NCBI GenBank assembly: GCA_016000085.1
Contig: JAECRT010000007.1
Coordinates: forward strand, 51,788 to 85,694
From: Sphingomonadaceae bacterium
GTDB taxonomy: Bacteria; Pseudomonadota; Alphaproteobacteria; Sphingomonadales; Sphingomonadaceae
Direction of reading: 5' to 3'
DNA: 33,907 bases
The notes beneath the pieces were generated by a model, which had not been told where the DNA came from, did no database searches, and saw only the letters and a program-made list of their open reading frames with translations. Both the position numbers and the translations under genes were made by a program. Shown here piece by piece: positions 23,649 to 32,248 of this stretch (positions are counted from its first letter, which is position 1; each line of letters begins with the position of its first letter).

Positions 23649-23882
23649 GTGCCAATGGCCGCCGACGATATTGCGCAGATGATCCGCGCTGCGATTCCCG
23701 ACGCCGATGTCGAGATTACCGACCTGGCCGGGGACGGCGATCACTACGCCGCGCGCGTGGTAGCGGAGAGTTTCCGGGGCATGACCCGCGTCGCGCAACA
23801 GCGCGCGGTCTATGCGGCGTTGGATGGACGGATGGGTGGCGTGCTGCACGCCTTGCAACTGACCACTGCGGTTCCCAACTAA
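23649..23882 (+). CDS. bolA: BolA-family Fe-S cluster assembly/regulatory protein
   Basis: A 77-aa BolA-like protein: IAQMIRAAIPDADVEITDLAGDGDHYAARVVAESFRGMTRVAQQRAVYAALDGRMGGVLHALQLTT, with the conserved FRGMTRVAQQRAVY helix and the C-terminal His in LHAL that can ligate a [2Fe-2S] cluster shared with a monothiol glutaredoxin. The glutaredoxin partner is the next gene (58 bp). I choose GTG 23649 because AAGGA overlapping the previous stop (TAAGGA) is correctly spaced for it; ATG 23655 is an alternative two codons on. Confidence 0.93.
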   Translation: MPMAADDIAQMIRAAIPDADVEITDLAGDGDHYAARVVAESFRGMTRVAQQRAVYAALDGRMGGVLHALQLTTAVPN

Positions 23883-23940
23883 CGCCTAATATCGGATTCG
23901 CGCCCGCCGGAACGGGCGCCAGACAGGAATGGACCTTCAC

Positions 23941-24273
23941 ATGACCGACGCCGTGCATCAGCGGATCGCCGAGATCGTCAATGGCAATGACGTAGTGCTT
24001 TTCATGAAAGGCACGCCGCTGTTTCCGCAATGTGGCTTTTCCAGCCGCGCCATCGCTATTCTCGAACATCTGGGCGTTGCCTATGAAACGGTGGACGTAT
24101 TGCAGGATCAGGGCGTGCGACAGGGCATCAAGGCCTTTTCCGACTGGCCGACCATCCCCCAGCTCTATGTAAAGGGCGAATTTGTCGGCGGCAGCGACAT
24201 CATGATGGAAATGTATGAAGCGGGCGAACTGCACCAGCTGATGACCGATCAGGGCGTCGCTGCGGCCAGCTAA
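23941..24273 (+). CDS. grxD: Monothiol glutaredoxin (Grx4/GrxD type)
   Basis: A 110-aa CGFS-type glutaredoxin: KGTPLFPQCGFSSRAI holds the single active Cys31, followed by the WPTIPQLYV cis-Pro strand and the GGSDIMMEMYEAGEL glutathione-binding block. CGFS glutaredoxins bind glutathione-ligated [2Fe-2S] clusters and deliver them or signal iron status, usually as a heterodimer with BolA, encoded directly upstream. ATG 23941 gives the normal family N-terminus; ATG 23929 is also in frame but lies directly against the Shine-Dalgarno. The leuC-to-grxD run ends at an intrinsic terminator 28 bp after the stop. Confidence 0.95.
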   Translation: MTDAVHQRIAEIVNGNDVVLFMKGTPLFPQCGFSSRAIAILEHLGVAYETVDVLQDQGVRQGIKAFSDWPTIPQLYVKGEFVGGSDIMMEMYEAGELHQLMTDQGVAAAS

Positions 24274-24300
24274 GCCGGGCTTCAAATCGATATGACGGGA

Positions 24301-24327
24301 AAGGCGGTCCGATGGGCCGCCTTTTTT
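24301..24327 (+). terminator. Intrinsic terminator after grxD
   Basis: Ten-bp stem AAGGCGGTCC with GGGCCGCCTT (one G-T pair), 3-nt loop, followed by a six-T run. Confidence 0.92.
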
Positions 24328-24556
24328 CGTGCTGTATGGCGTGAGTGGAAACACCGGGTAGGGGATGCCAACGGAGACATATGTCAGCACCCCCTGGTAG
24401 TTAAACGGTGCGTTACACGGATCATTCCGCAAGGGATGTGCCAGTATCGCGCAGTCCCGCAAAAGCGTGATTTCGAGGGTTAACGCGGCGGGGGCCAGCG
24501 CATCGATTGTCAAATATTCCGACATTTCCGGCTGTCTGGCGCATGCATCATCCCCG
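24328..24556. other. Intergenic stretch before blaI, no gene seen
   Basis: About 230 bp between the grxD terminator and the blaI promoter. It holds a 10-bp perfect palindrome GACATATGTC at 24376-24385 and is slightly less GC-rich than its surroundings. A 63-codon open frame crosses from the terminator into it but lacks a Shine-Dalgarno and protein-like composition. No tRNA or riboswitch fold was recognised. Confidence 0.5.
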
Positions 24557-24594
24557 TTGACTACACTCGTAATCAATGCGATTACATGTGTAGT
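24557..24594 (+). promoter_or_regulatory. blaI promoter and BlaI-type palindromic operator
   Basis: A 35-bp interrupted palindrome: ACTACAC (24560-24566), TAATC (24570-24574), then GATTA (24580-24584), GTGTAGT (24588-24594); 12 of 15 positions in each arm are complementary about base 24577. TACA/TGTA half-sites are the BlaI/MecI signature. TTGACT at 24557-24562 is a good -35 and overlaps the left arm, so bound repressor would block RNA polymerase. Confidence 0.82.
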
Positions 24595-24615
24595 TGAAGA
24601 AGGAAACAGAGTCGC

Positions 24616-24993
24616 GTGACGCAGGCGGGTGAAAAGATCAGCGAAGCGGAGCTGGTGGTGATGGAAGCGTTGTGGGAAACCGCGCCGATGACCGCCAACG
24701 ATGTCGCCGACAAGGTATCGACGTCGCGCGACTGGAGCGCCCAGACGGTCAAGACCCTGCTGTCGCGGCTGATGGCCAAGGATGTAATCGCTGCCGACCA
24801 GGATGGCCGCCGCTTTCTCTATCGCCCGATGGTTGCGCGCGACGCCTATGTCGCGAGCGAATCCGGGCGTCTGGTCAACCGGCTGTTCGGTGGCCGCATA
24901 TCCCCGCTGGTCGCCCAACTGGCGGAGCGGGATCAATTGACGGCGGAAGATATCGCCGAGCTTGAGGAAATCCTGAAAGGGCTGAAATCATGA
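24616..24993 (+). CDS. blaI: BlaI/MecI/CopY-family transcriptional repressor
   Basis: A 125-aa winged-helix repressor: ISEAELVVMEALWETAPMTANDVADKV, then DWSAQTVKTLLSRLMAKDVIAADQDGRRFLYRPMV (recognition helix and wing), and a C-terminal dimerisation part including the LFGGRISPLVAQLAE block. In BlaI/MecI the equivalent region is cleaved by the BlaR1 protease to induce the regulon. The GTG start at 24616 has AGAAGGA about 11 nt upstream. It overlaps the peptidase gene (ATGA), forming a two-gene operon behind a palindromic operator. No beta-lactamase gene is nearby, so the regulated targets may be elsewhere or the system may be only autoregulated. The gene symbol is by family. Confidence 0.9.
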   Translation: MTQAGEKISEAELVVMEALWETAPMTANDVADKVSTSRDWSAQTVKTLLSRLMAKDVIAADQDGRRFLYRPMVARDAYVASESGRLVNRLFGGRISPLVAQLAERDQLTAEDIAELEEILKGLKS

Positions 24994-26600
24994 GCGTCTG
25001 GATGGCTGAAACGCTGATCGCAACGACCTTGCTGATGGCGTTGGTGATGATGGTGCGTCGCCCGGTGGCACGCTGGCTGGGAGCGGGCGCGGCCTATATG
25101 CTCTGGGTGCTGCCCTTTGCGCGGATGCTGTTGCCCACTTTGCCGCGCGATGTCGTCATCGCCTCGCCGCTCCATGTTGCGGTAAACCAGTCGGGCCTGC
25201 CTGACATGCTCGCCATTGCGCCGATGGCGCAGGGCGGCATGCCCGATGCGGGCATACCGTGGCTGGAAATCGCCATTGGCGTCTGGATGGTGGGCCTCAT
25301 CGCCTTCCTGATCGTGCAGACGGTCGGTTATGGCCGTTTTCGCCGCCACATGCTGGATGGCGCGACGCCGCTGGGCGAAGATGGGCGCATCCGCATCATC
25401 ACCAGTCCACATGCCAGTGGTCCGTTGGCCTTCGGCGTGCTGCGCCCCTACATCGTGCTGCCCGCCGATTTTGCGCTGCGCTATGACAGCCAAGAACAGG
25501 ATATGGCGATCGCGCATGAACGGGCGCACCATGAACGGGGTGATCTGGCCGCCAATATGATCGCTTTGCTGTTGCTGGCGGTCCACTGGTGCAATCCGGT
25601 CGCCTGGATCGCCTACCGCGCCTATCGCGCCGATCAGGAAACGGCCTGCGATGCGCGCGTGCTGGCGCTTTATGGCCAGGATCAGGCCCACGCCTATGGC
25701 CGCGCCATCCTCAAAGCCGCCGGTGGCCGTCAGTTCGCCGCCGCCTGTCATCTCACTCGTATCACCACGCTCAAGGGGAGGCTGAAAATGCTTTCGACCC
25801 ACGAAACATCGTTGCATCGCATCAGCTGGGGCATGGCCGCTGTCGCCGTCGTCACGGCTACGGGCCTGGCCCTCACGGCTTCGGGCAGCCGCGCCGCGCA
25901 GCAGATGGCGGCCATCACCGAAAAGGTCGAGGCGGTTGATCTGACGCGTCTGGGCGATCTGGTCACGCGGCCCGCCGTCGCACGCGAAGCTGCGCCCGCT
26001 GTCCCGGCGACCCCGCACGCCATCGACGCACCGAGCGATTTGATGCCGCCGCCCGCGCCGTACGCCCCGGTTCCACCCGCGCCGAACGCTCCCGTTCCGC
26101 CTGCCGAGGATATGATTGCGCCCATTCCACCTGCTCCCCCGGTTCCGCCCGTCACCGTACGGACCGAGAAGAACCGGATCACCGTCACTCATGCCAATGG
26201 CCGGGTGGAAACACACGATATTCCCACCGAGGCTGACATCGCGCGGATGGTGCCGCGCGTCGATGTTCGCAATGGCTGCGAAGGCAACCAGACGGTTAGC
26301 AAGCGCGAATATGTCGACAGCGATGGGCGGCGCAACATCCGCATTCGCATCTGTGAGGCGGCGATCGAGGCGCAAGCAAATGATGCGGGGCAGGCCGGGT
26401 TGCGGGCGGCGAGGGCGCGGGTCGCGAACAGGGCGGCGATGAACGAGCATGCCCGCGCAGCGATGCTGCGCGATATGGATCAGGAAATCGCCGATGCAGA
26501 AGCCAAGGCCGCCGATCGCGAAGCCCGTGCGGCTGATCGCGAGGCGGTTGCCGCCGACCGTGCCGCCAAGGCCGCTGGTCGCGCCGCGCGGGGGTGGTGA
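24990..26600 (+). CDS. BlaR1-type M56 metallopeptidase with non-PBP C-terminal region
   Basis: A 536-aa membrane protease/sensor. Residues 1-130 hold membrane helices. The cytoplasmic zinc-protease motif HERAHH (HExxH, residues 176-180) is intact, with a downstream EtACDARVLALYG block supplying the third ligand region. A fourth transmembrane helix lies at about 278-298. Classical BlaR1 then has a penicillin-binding domain; here there is instead a Pro/Ala-rich linker (about 335-390), a short beta-rich segment with two cysteines (Cys430, Cys455), and an Ala/Arg/Asp-rich helical tail (456-536) with repeated AADRE units. It presumably cleaves the BlaI repressor encoded just upstream on sensing an unknown external signal. 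ATG 24990 overlaps the blaI stop. Confidence 0.85.
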   Translation: MSVWMAETLIATTLLMALVMMVRRPVARWLGAGAAYMLWVLPFARMLLPTLPRDVVIASPLHVAVNQSGLPDMLAIAPMAQGGMPDAGIPWLEIAIGVWMVGLIAFLIVQTVGYGRFRRHMLDGATPLGEDGRIRIITSPHASGPLAFGVLRPYIVLPADFALRYDSQEQDMAIAHERAHHERGDLAANMIALLLLAVHWCNPVAWIAYRAYRADQETACDARVLALYGQDQAHAYGRAILKAAGGRQFAAACHLTRITTLKGRLKMLSTHETSLHRISWGMAAVAVVTATGLALTASGSRAAQQMAAITEKVEAVDLTRLGDLVTRPAVAREAAPAVPATPHAIDAPSDLMPPPAPYAPVPPAPNAPVPPAEDMIAPIPPAPPVPPVTVRTEKNRITVTHANGRVETHDIPTEADIARMVPRVDVRNGCEGNQTVSKREYVDSDGRRNIRIRICEAAIEAQANDAGQAGLRAARARVANRAAMNEHARAAMLRDMDQEIADAEAKAADREARAADREAVAADRAAKAAGRAARGW

Positions 26601-26612
26601 GCGCGGGGCTTT

Positions 26613-27491
26613 TTACTGGCTCAATATGCGGGCGACGGCGACAAATTCCTCGACGCTGACCGTTTCCGCGCGCCGTTGCGGATCGATGCCCACGACCGCC
26701 AGCGCGTCCAGCGCGCCGGGCAAGCCTTTCAAGCTCTGACGCAGCATCTTGCGCCGCTGACCAAAGGCGGCGGCGGTCAGCCGTTCCAGATGCTTGAGCT
26801 GCACCCCTTCGGGCGCGGGTTTGGGCGTCAGGTGGACGACGGCAGACATGACTTTGGGTGGCGGCGTGAAGGCGCTGCGATGCACCTTCATCGCGATCCG
26901 CGCGTCGCTGCGCCACTGAGACAGGATGGCGAGCCGCCCATAATGATCGCCGCCCGGTTTGGCGACGATGCGTTCGGCCACTTCCATCTGAAACATCAAT
27001 GTCAGGGTCGACCACCAGGGCAGCGGTTCCCAGCTTGTCGACAGCCAGCCGATCAGCAGCGCCGTACCCACATTATAGGGCAGGTTCGCGATGACATGGC
27101 CACCGTCGCCCACTTGGGCGCGGGCGTCGACTTCCATCGCATCGCCCGAAATCACGCGCAATTGGCCTGGAAAGACAGTTTCCAGTTCGGCCAGTGCAGG
27201 CAGGCAACGGCGATCGCGTTCGACCGCCACCAGATTTCCCCCGGCGCGCAGGATCGCGCGGGTCAGGCCGCCGGGACCGGGGCCGACCTCGAACACCGGC
27301 TGGTCTTTCAGTGGGCCGGGAATGGCGGCGATCCGGTCCAGCAACTGTTCGTCGAGCAGGAAATTCTGACCCAATGCCTTGCTCGCGGCCAGCCCATGGG
27401 TCGCGATCACTTCGCGCAAGGGGGGCAGCTTGGGCCGGTCCGGCGCAGCTTCGGACGTCACGGCGTCGCCGTCGGCGGGATCAGCCGACAT
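26613..27491 (-). CDS. rsmA: 16S rRNA (adenine1518/1519-N6) dimethyltransferase
   Basis: RsmA/KsgA dimethylates A1518 and A1519 of 16S rRNA late in 30S assembly. The 292-aa product has the conserved [13 protein letters not shown] block (about 42-54), SAM motif [11 protein letters not shown] (66-75), and the catalytic NLPYNV (136-141), plus the C-terminal basic domain with [11 protein letters not shown]. An N-terminal extension of about 20 residues is slightly long for the family. ATG 27491 overlaps the end of pdxA by 11 bp, so it is the last gene of the lptD-surA-pdxA-rsmA operon. No separate Shine-Dalgarno is evident; coupling to pdxA is likely. Confidence 0.95.
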   Translation of the reverse strand: MSADPADGDAVTSEAAPDRPKLPPLREVIATHGLAASKALGQNFLLDEQLLDRIAAIPGPLKDQPVFEVGPGPGGLTRAILRAGGNLVAVERDRRCLPALAELETVFPGQLRVISGDAMEVDARAQVGDGGHVIANLPYNVGTALLIGWLSTSWEPLPWWSTLTLMFQMEVAERIVAKPGGDHYGRLAILSQWRSDARIAMKVHRSAFTPPPKVMSAVVHLTPKPAPEGVQLKHLERLTAAAFGQRRKMLRQSLKGLPGALDALAVVGIDPQRRAETVSVEEFVAVARILSQ

Positions 27492-28506
27492 AAGCAAGGC
27501 GCGCGCGGGCCGCTTCAGCCGCCATTTTGAGTGCGGCCATCATGGCGCCGGGATTGGCACTGTCCGTCCCGGCAATGCCGAAAGCGGTGCCATGGTCCGG
27601 CGACGTCCGCACGATCGGCAGACCCAGCGTGATATTGACGCCATCGTCGAAATTCAGCGTCTTGATCGGGATCAGCGCCTGGTCGTGATACATGCACAGC
27701 GCCGCGTCATAGGTTTCGCGTGCGCGGGCATGGAACATGCCGTCGGCGGCCAGCGGCCCGGTGATGTCCAAGCCATCGGCACGCAGCGATTCGATCGCAG
27801 GGCGAATCACCTCAATCTCCTCCCGGCCCAATGCGCCATTCTCACCCGCATGGGGGTTTAGTCCGGCGACGGCTAGGCGGGGGCGGGCAATACCGAAATT
27901 GCGTTGCAGCCCCTTGGCGGTGGTGATGGCGCGCGCGCGGATGAGGTCAATGGTCAGCGCTGCGGCGACTTCGGCCAGCGGGATGTGAATGGTGATCGGC
28001 ACGACCTTGAGCGATGGTCCGGCCAGCATCATCACGGCGTTATGGGGTGCCACGCCGCACCGTTCGGCGACGAATTCGGTCTGGCCCGGATGGGTGAAGC
28101 CCACGCCGTACAGCTGTTCCTTGCCCACCGGCGCGGTGACGATGCCCGCCGCCGATCCCGATCGGGCCAGCCCGACCGTGACTTCGAGCGATTGGAAGGC
28201 CGTGCGTGCGCCATCGACGCCGGGCGTGCCGGGGATGATGTCCCCCGCCTCGGCGACCTGCAAACAGGGCAATGCCGTGCCAAAGGCAGCGGCGGCCTCC
28301 TCGGGCGATCCGATCATGGCGATCGGTCCCAGCCATACCGCGCGCAGCGATGCCGCATCGCCGACCGCGAAGAAGGGCGGCAGGCCGCGCGCCTCTCGCA
28401 TCACCCAGCTTTTTGCGACGATCTCTGGCCCGATCCCCGCGGGATCGCCCAGCGACACCGCGAAGGGCGCGAGAGGCGTCAGATCAGTTATATTCGATGA
28501 CCGCAT
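27481..28506 (-). CDS. pdxA: 4-hydroxythreonine-4-phosphate dehydrogenase
   Basis: PdxA oxidises 4-phosphohydroxy-L-threonine in the DXP-dependent pyridoxal phosphate pathway. The 341-aa product shows [16 protein letters not shown] at the N-terminus, [58 protein letters not shown] and the HGTAFGIAG close. These contain the metal-binding histidines and the phosphate-binding loop of the family. The start at ATG 28506 lies 23 bp inside the end of surA, and the end overlaps rsmA by 11 bp. The conserved surA-pdxA-rsmA order is seen across many proteobacteria. Confidence 0.96.
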   Translation of the reverse strand: MRSSNITDLTPLAPFAVSLGDPAGIGPEIVAKSWVMREARGLPPFFAVGDAASLRAVWLGPIAMIGSPEEAAAAFGTALPCLQVAEAGDIIPGTPGVDGARTAFQSLEVTVGLARSGSAAGIVTAPVGKEQLYGVGFTHPGQTEFVAERCGVAPHNAVMMLAGPSLKVVPITIHIPLAEVAAALTIDLIRARAITTAKGLQRNFGIARPRLAVAGLNPHAGENGALGREEIEVIRPAIESLRADGLDITGPLAADGMFHARARETYDAALCMYHDQALIPIKTLNFDDGVNITLGLPIVRTSPDHGTAFGIAGTDSANPGAMMAALKMAAEAARARLAYVG

Positions 28507-29869
28507 CACGACGAAGATCGCGCAGATAGATGCGCGCCCGCTTGTTGACCCGTTCTTCCTCCAGCTGTGCCTGGATCTGTTCGGCATTGGGCGCGCCGAC
28601 CGCGTTGGCGTCATCGCGACCGCATACCACCAGCACGCGCACGCCGTCGGTGATCGATCCGAAGGGCGGGGAAGCCTCGCCGACCTGGAGGTTGAGCAAG
28701 ATGTCCTGCAACTGGGGCGGCAAATCGCGCACCTTCACATTGTCATTATCGACCACGTCCGCGCCGACCTTCGCGCCGACTTCATTGGCCTGGCCGCACC
28801 CCTTGATCTCCTTGATCGCGGCGGCGAAGCTGGCGGCCTTGGCGCTGGCCTGTTCCTTGGTCGTGCCCTTCGGGAACATGACCGACAATTGCTTCAGACT
28901 GAGCAGCGCATCGCGCGGATCGGCGGTCAGCACCTTGCGCTTGTCCATGACGTAGATCAGCGACACGCCGCCCGCTACGTCGATCGGTCCGGCGATCTGG
29001 CCGACCTGCATTTCCGTCGCGGCCTGCGCCAGTTCGGTCGGCAATTGGGCAGGACGAACCCAGCCCAGATCGCCGCCGACCGACGCGGTCGACGCTTCGG
29101 AGAATTGCCGCGCATAGGCGGCGAAGCTGCCGCCCTGCTGGATCTGCTGAATGATGTTCCGCGCGTTGGCGACGATCTGCTGGTGATTTTCCGGCGTCGC
29201 CGACAGATAGATTTCGCCGATCCGAAATTCGTCGCTGCCCTTGGCGGCGTTCAACCGGTCGACCACCGACTTCACTTCGTCTTCCGACACGTTGACGAAA
29301 GGCTGGATGTTCCGGCGGAGCAGGCGGCTCCATGCCAGTTCGCCTTCGATCTGGCGCTTGATGCTAGCCGACGCGCTGCCCTGCGTACGCAGATATTGTT
29401 CGAACTGGGCAGGGGACTGACGGAAATTGGCCGCGACCCGCTCATAGCTTTGTTCGATCTCGGCCTTGTCGACCTTGATGTCGTTGGCGGCGGCTTCCTG
29501 GATCTGGAGCGTTTCGTCGATCAGATTGCGCAGCACCTGCACGCGCAACCGTTCTTTTTCCTCCGCTTCCACCTTGCCGCCATTGGCGGTGATGATGAGG
29601 GCCAGGCGCTGATCGACGTCGGTGCCGGTGATGATGCGCCCGTTGACGATCGCCGTAGCCTTGCGAACATTGGGATCGCTCTTGCCAAAGATGGTCATGT
29701 CCTTGGGCAGGTTCAGCTGCTGGCTGGCGACATCGCCGCCATCATCTACCGTCTGTGCGGTAGCGCCTTGCAAGCAGACGCCGAGCAGCGCCGAGGACAT
29801 AAGGATGGTCCGCAGGCCCGATCGGACAGCAGGGATCAGGCGGTTGGGCGTGGAAACGACAGGAAGCAT
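28484..29869 (-). CDS. surA: Periplasmic chaperone/peptidyl-prolyl isomerase SurA
   Basis: SurA escorts unfolded outer-membrane proteins, including LptD, across the periplasm. The 461-aa product has an N-terminal export signal (hydrophobic part around ILMSSALLGVCLQGATAQ), a chaperone domain starting ATAIVNGRIITGTDVDQRL, and one clear parvulin domain (about 208-306: FRIGEIYLSA...FSEASTASVGGDLGWVRPAQLP). A weaker second parvulin-like stretch contains LNLQVGEASPPFGSITDGV. ATG 29869 is chosen; an in-frame TTG at 29878, better spaced from a GGAG, would add three residues. It lies 87 bp downstream of lptD and overlaps pdxA. Confidence 0.93.
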   Translation of the reverse strand: MLPVVSTPNRLIPAVRSGLRTILMSSALLGVCLQGATAQTVDDGGDVASQQLNLPKDMTIFGKSDPNVRKATAIVNGRIITGTDVDQRLALIITANGGKVEAEEKERLRVQVLRNLIDETLQIQEAAANDIKVDKAEIEQSYERVAANFRQSPAQFEQYLRTQGSASASIKRQIEGELAWSRLLRRNIQPFVNVSEDEVKSVVDRLNAAKGSDEFRIGEIYLSATPENHQQIVANARNIIQQIQQGGSFAAYARQFSEASTASVGGDLGWVRPAQLPTELAQAATEMQVGQIAGPIDVAGGVSLIYVMDKRKVLTADPRDALLSLKQLSVMFPKGTTKEQASAKAASFAAAIKEIKGCGQANEVGAKVGADVVDNDNVKVRDLPPQLQDILLNLQVGEASPPFGSITDGVRVLVVCGRDDANAVGAPNAEQIQAQLEEERVNKRARIYLRDLRRDAVIEYN

Positions 29870-29956
29870 CGTCGGCAAATATCTCCAATACGGTCCGGTG
29901 CGAGATGCGCCGATCCGCCTTAACCAGCCCTGACGGGGAAGCGGGAAGGGTGATCC

Positions 29957-32248
29957 TTATATCCCAATATTACGGAAAGCTAGCCGAAGCTGGAAGGCAT
30001 TGCCCTTTCGCGCGTCACCATTGGCCTGATAATCGCGTCGCCAGGTAAAGCCCAGCGTAAGGCAGTCATCCTCATAGGCTATGCCCAGCCGATGGCGCAC
30101 GGGCTGATATCCGTCCGCGATGCTGATCGGATCTTCCTTTGCGTCGGTCAGGTCGATCACGGTCGAACCGAAAACCGACCAGAAGCGGGCGAACTGCACA
30201 CGCCCGCCCAGCCGGACTTCCTCGCGATCCTGCAAATCCTCCAGCGCCGTCAGTGCGTTGCGGTTGAGGCGCAGATAGCCGACCATGGCGTAGGTCTTCT
30301 TGCTGCCCACGGTCGCGTCGATCTCGTTGCGGCGGACGGACAGATTATCCTTGTCCAGCCGGAACCGGTGAGTGAAGCTGATGAAATCCTTATAGCGCAC
30401 GGTGGTGCGGCCCACGATGTCGGACGTCCGGTCGGACAAGCCGGTGCCGTCGGGAAGGATGCTGGTCCGGCTGTTGATGCGATAGCTTTGCCCCACGATC
30501 GACTGGAGCGAAAAATCGGGCAGGGAGAGGCTATATTCGAGGCCATAGGTGATGCGGGTCGAATCCTCGAACCGATCATAGCCCGCGAACCGGTTGAGCG
30601 CGAAGAGGTTGCTGTCCTCCAGGTCGACGGCGCGGGCATCCTCATTGGGTAGCGACAGATTTTCCAGCCGGGGCGACGCGACGATCTGGACGCGCGGGGC
30701 GATGCGCTGCACGCCGCCAAAGGCTTCGCCCATGAAGGGCCAGCGCACGTCTATGGCCGCCGCCGCGATGCCGCGCGCCTGCCAGCCGGTCTTGCCAGCA
30801 TAGCTTGGCGTGGACGTCAGGTCGTTGTCGCTGCTGTGATAGGCGTCGCCGCGCAGATAGCCGGTGAAGGTGACTTCCTGGCCCATGCCGGTCAGCTTGC
30901 GCAGATTCCATTCGGCCGCCGCGAAGGCGCGCTGCGTGTCCTGCCCATGGGTGCGGGTGATGGCCAGCGTGTTCGCCTGCAACTGGAGCACGCCGCCCAG
31001 CAGGGGGTCTTTCAGCCGCAGCCGATAGTCGATGACGGGCAGGGCGATCGGCGTCTGTCCCTGCGAATCGCCGGCGCGCAGCGTCTGCACTGCCCAGCCG
31101 CGAATCGAGAAATAGCTGTTGTCATTGATCCGCTGCACGCCCAGCGTCGAACGCAGTCTGTCGTCGCGGCTGATGTCATAGCGGCGCAGGAAGGTGCGGT
31201 CGGTCGTCACCCGAAGCGAGCCATCGACGCTCCATTCCGGTGTGAGCTGCAACCTGCCGCTGGCGTCGAGATAGCCGCGCAGATCCTTTTGCGATGCGGC
31301 CGGATTTGTGCCGACGTTGCTGTCGCCGGTCGCCACGCGGCTGCCATAGGTGGCGAAGCCGGTGATCTGATAGGCGCCACGATCATAGAGATGGCGGAAA
31401 GTCGTCTCCAGCATGGGCAGGCTGTCTGTATAGACATGCGGCGTAACGGTCAGGTCGCGATTGGGGGCCATCTTCCAATAATAAGGAAGCGCGATTTCGA
31501 ACCCGTTGGTATTGTCATAACGCAGGTTCGGCACCAGCAGGCCGCTGCTGCCGCCATCGCCGACCGGGTGGGACAGGCCAGGCAGCGGAATGAGCGGCAG
31601 GCCGAACAGTTCGATATTGGCATTGGTGTAGGAAACACGTTCCTTGGTCGGATCATAGACGACCTTGATCGCGTTGATCTGCCAGGTGGGTTCCTTGGGA
31701 CAGCCCTCGCTATTCTCCACGGCGCAGCCGGTATAACTGGCGCGATGCAGCGTATAAATACCGCTGGTTCGCGTCCCGCTTTTGGCGGCAAGGCGACCGC
31801 CCGACTGGAGCACCAGCAGCATGTTGTCGACCATGCCGTCCTTGAGCGTGTCGGTCACGTCGAACCGGTCACCATAGGCGACGTTGCCTTCGGGGTCGGT
31901 GACCGAGACATTGCCCTGCGCCTCGACTTTGCCCGAATTGCGGTCCCACACCACCTTGTCGGCGCGCAGTCGGTTGCCCTCGCGCAGCAATTGCACATTG
32001 CCGTTGGCGGTCACGACCTCGCTGTTGCTGTCATAGTTCAGGCTGTCGGCGGCGAAGCCGATCTCGTCCTGACTGTCGGGTGTCGGGGCGTCGGGTGCGC
32101 TGACGGGTGCGGCTGGTTCGTTAAGCTGCTGCGCCACGGCGCGCGGCGCGAAACCAGCGCATGACAGGACGCTGCCTAGCAACAGGGCGGAGCGAAAGGA
32201 CAGGACCAAAGGAGAAGTAGCCAACAGGGGAGCCTCATGAAGGGGCAT
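29957..32248 (-). CDS. lptD: LPS-assembly outer-membrane protein LptD
   Basis: LptD is the beta-barrel that, with LptE, inserts lipopolysaccharide into the outer leaflet. The 763-aa product has a signal peptide (about 1-40, ending AVAQ), a periplasmic OstA/LptA-like jellyroll from about residue 62 (IGFAADSLNYDSNSEVVTANGNVQ...), the PTWQINAIKVVYD strand, and a long C-terminal barrel of alternating aromatic strands ending FQLRLAFRNIGI. Cysteines in TGCAVENSEGC and in the C-terminal EDDCL can provide the inter-domain disulfides known in LptD. ATG 32248 sits inside a perfect 16-bp palindrome; the frame is open upstream, but only antisense to pepA. First gene of lptD-surA-pdxA-rsmA. Confidence 0.93.
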   Translation of the reverse strand: MPLHEAPLLATSPLVLSFRSALLLGSVLSCAGFAPRAVAQQLNEPAAPVSAPDAPTPDSQDEIGFAADSLNYDSNSEVVTANGNVQLLREGNRLRADKVVWDRNSGKVEAQGNVSVTDPEGNVAYGDRFDVTDTLKDGMVDNMLLVLQSGGRLAAKSGTRTSGIYTLHRASYTGCAVENSEGCPKEPTWQINAIKVVYDPTKERVSYTNANIELFGLPLIPLPGLSHPVGDGGSSGLLVPNLRYDNTNGFEIALPYYWKMAPNRDLTVTPHVYTDSLPMLETTFRHLYDRGAYQITGFATYGSRVATGDSNVGTNPAASQKDLRGYLDASGRLQLTPEWSVDGSLRVTTDRTFLRRYDISRDDRLRSTLGVQRINDNSYFSIRGWAVQTLRAGDSQGQTPIALPVIDYRLRLKDPLLGGVLQLQANTLAITRTHGQDTQRAFAAAEWNLRKLTGMGQEVTFTGYLRGDAYHSSDNDLTSTPSYAGKTGWQARGIAAAAIDVRWPFMGEAFGGVQRIAPRVQIVASPRLENLSLPNEDARAVDLEDSNLFALNRFAGYDRFEDSTRITYGLEYSLSLPDFSLQSIVGQSYRINSRTSILPDGTGLSDRTSDIVGRTTVRYKDFISFTHRFRLDKDNLSVRRNEIDATVGSKKTYAMVGYLRLNRNALTALEDLQDREEVRLGGRVQFARFWSVFGSTVIDLTDAKEDPISIADGYQPVRHRLGIAYEDDCLTLGFTWRRDYQANGDARKGNAFQLRLAFRNIGI

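Noticed and set aside
24292..24483. A 63-codon ORF downstream of grxD
   Set aside because: It starts inside the grxD terminator, lacks a Shine-Dalgarno, and shows no domain or signal features.
27989..29923. A 644-codon plus-strand frame across pdxA and surA
   Set aside because: It crosses two clear minus-strand genes, and its translation resembles low-complexity antisense sequence.
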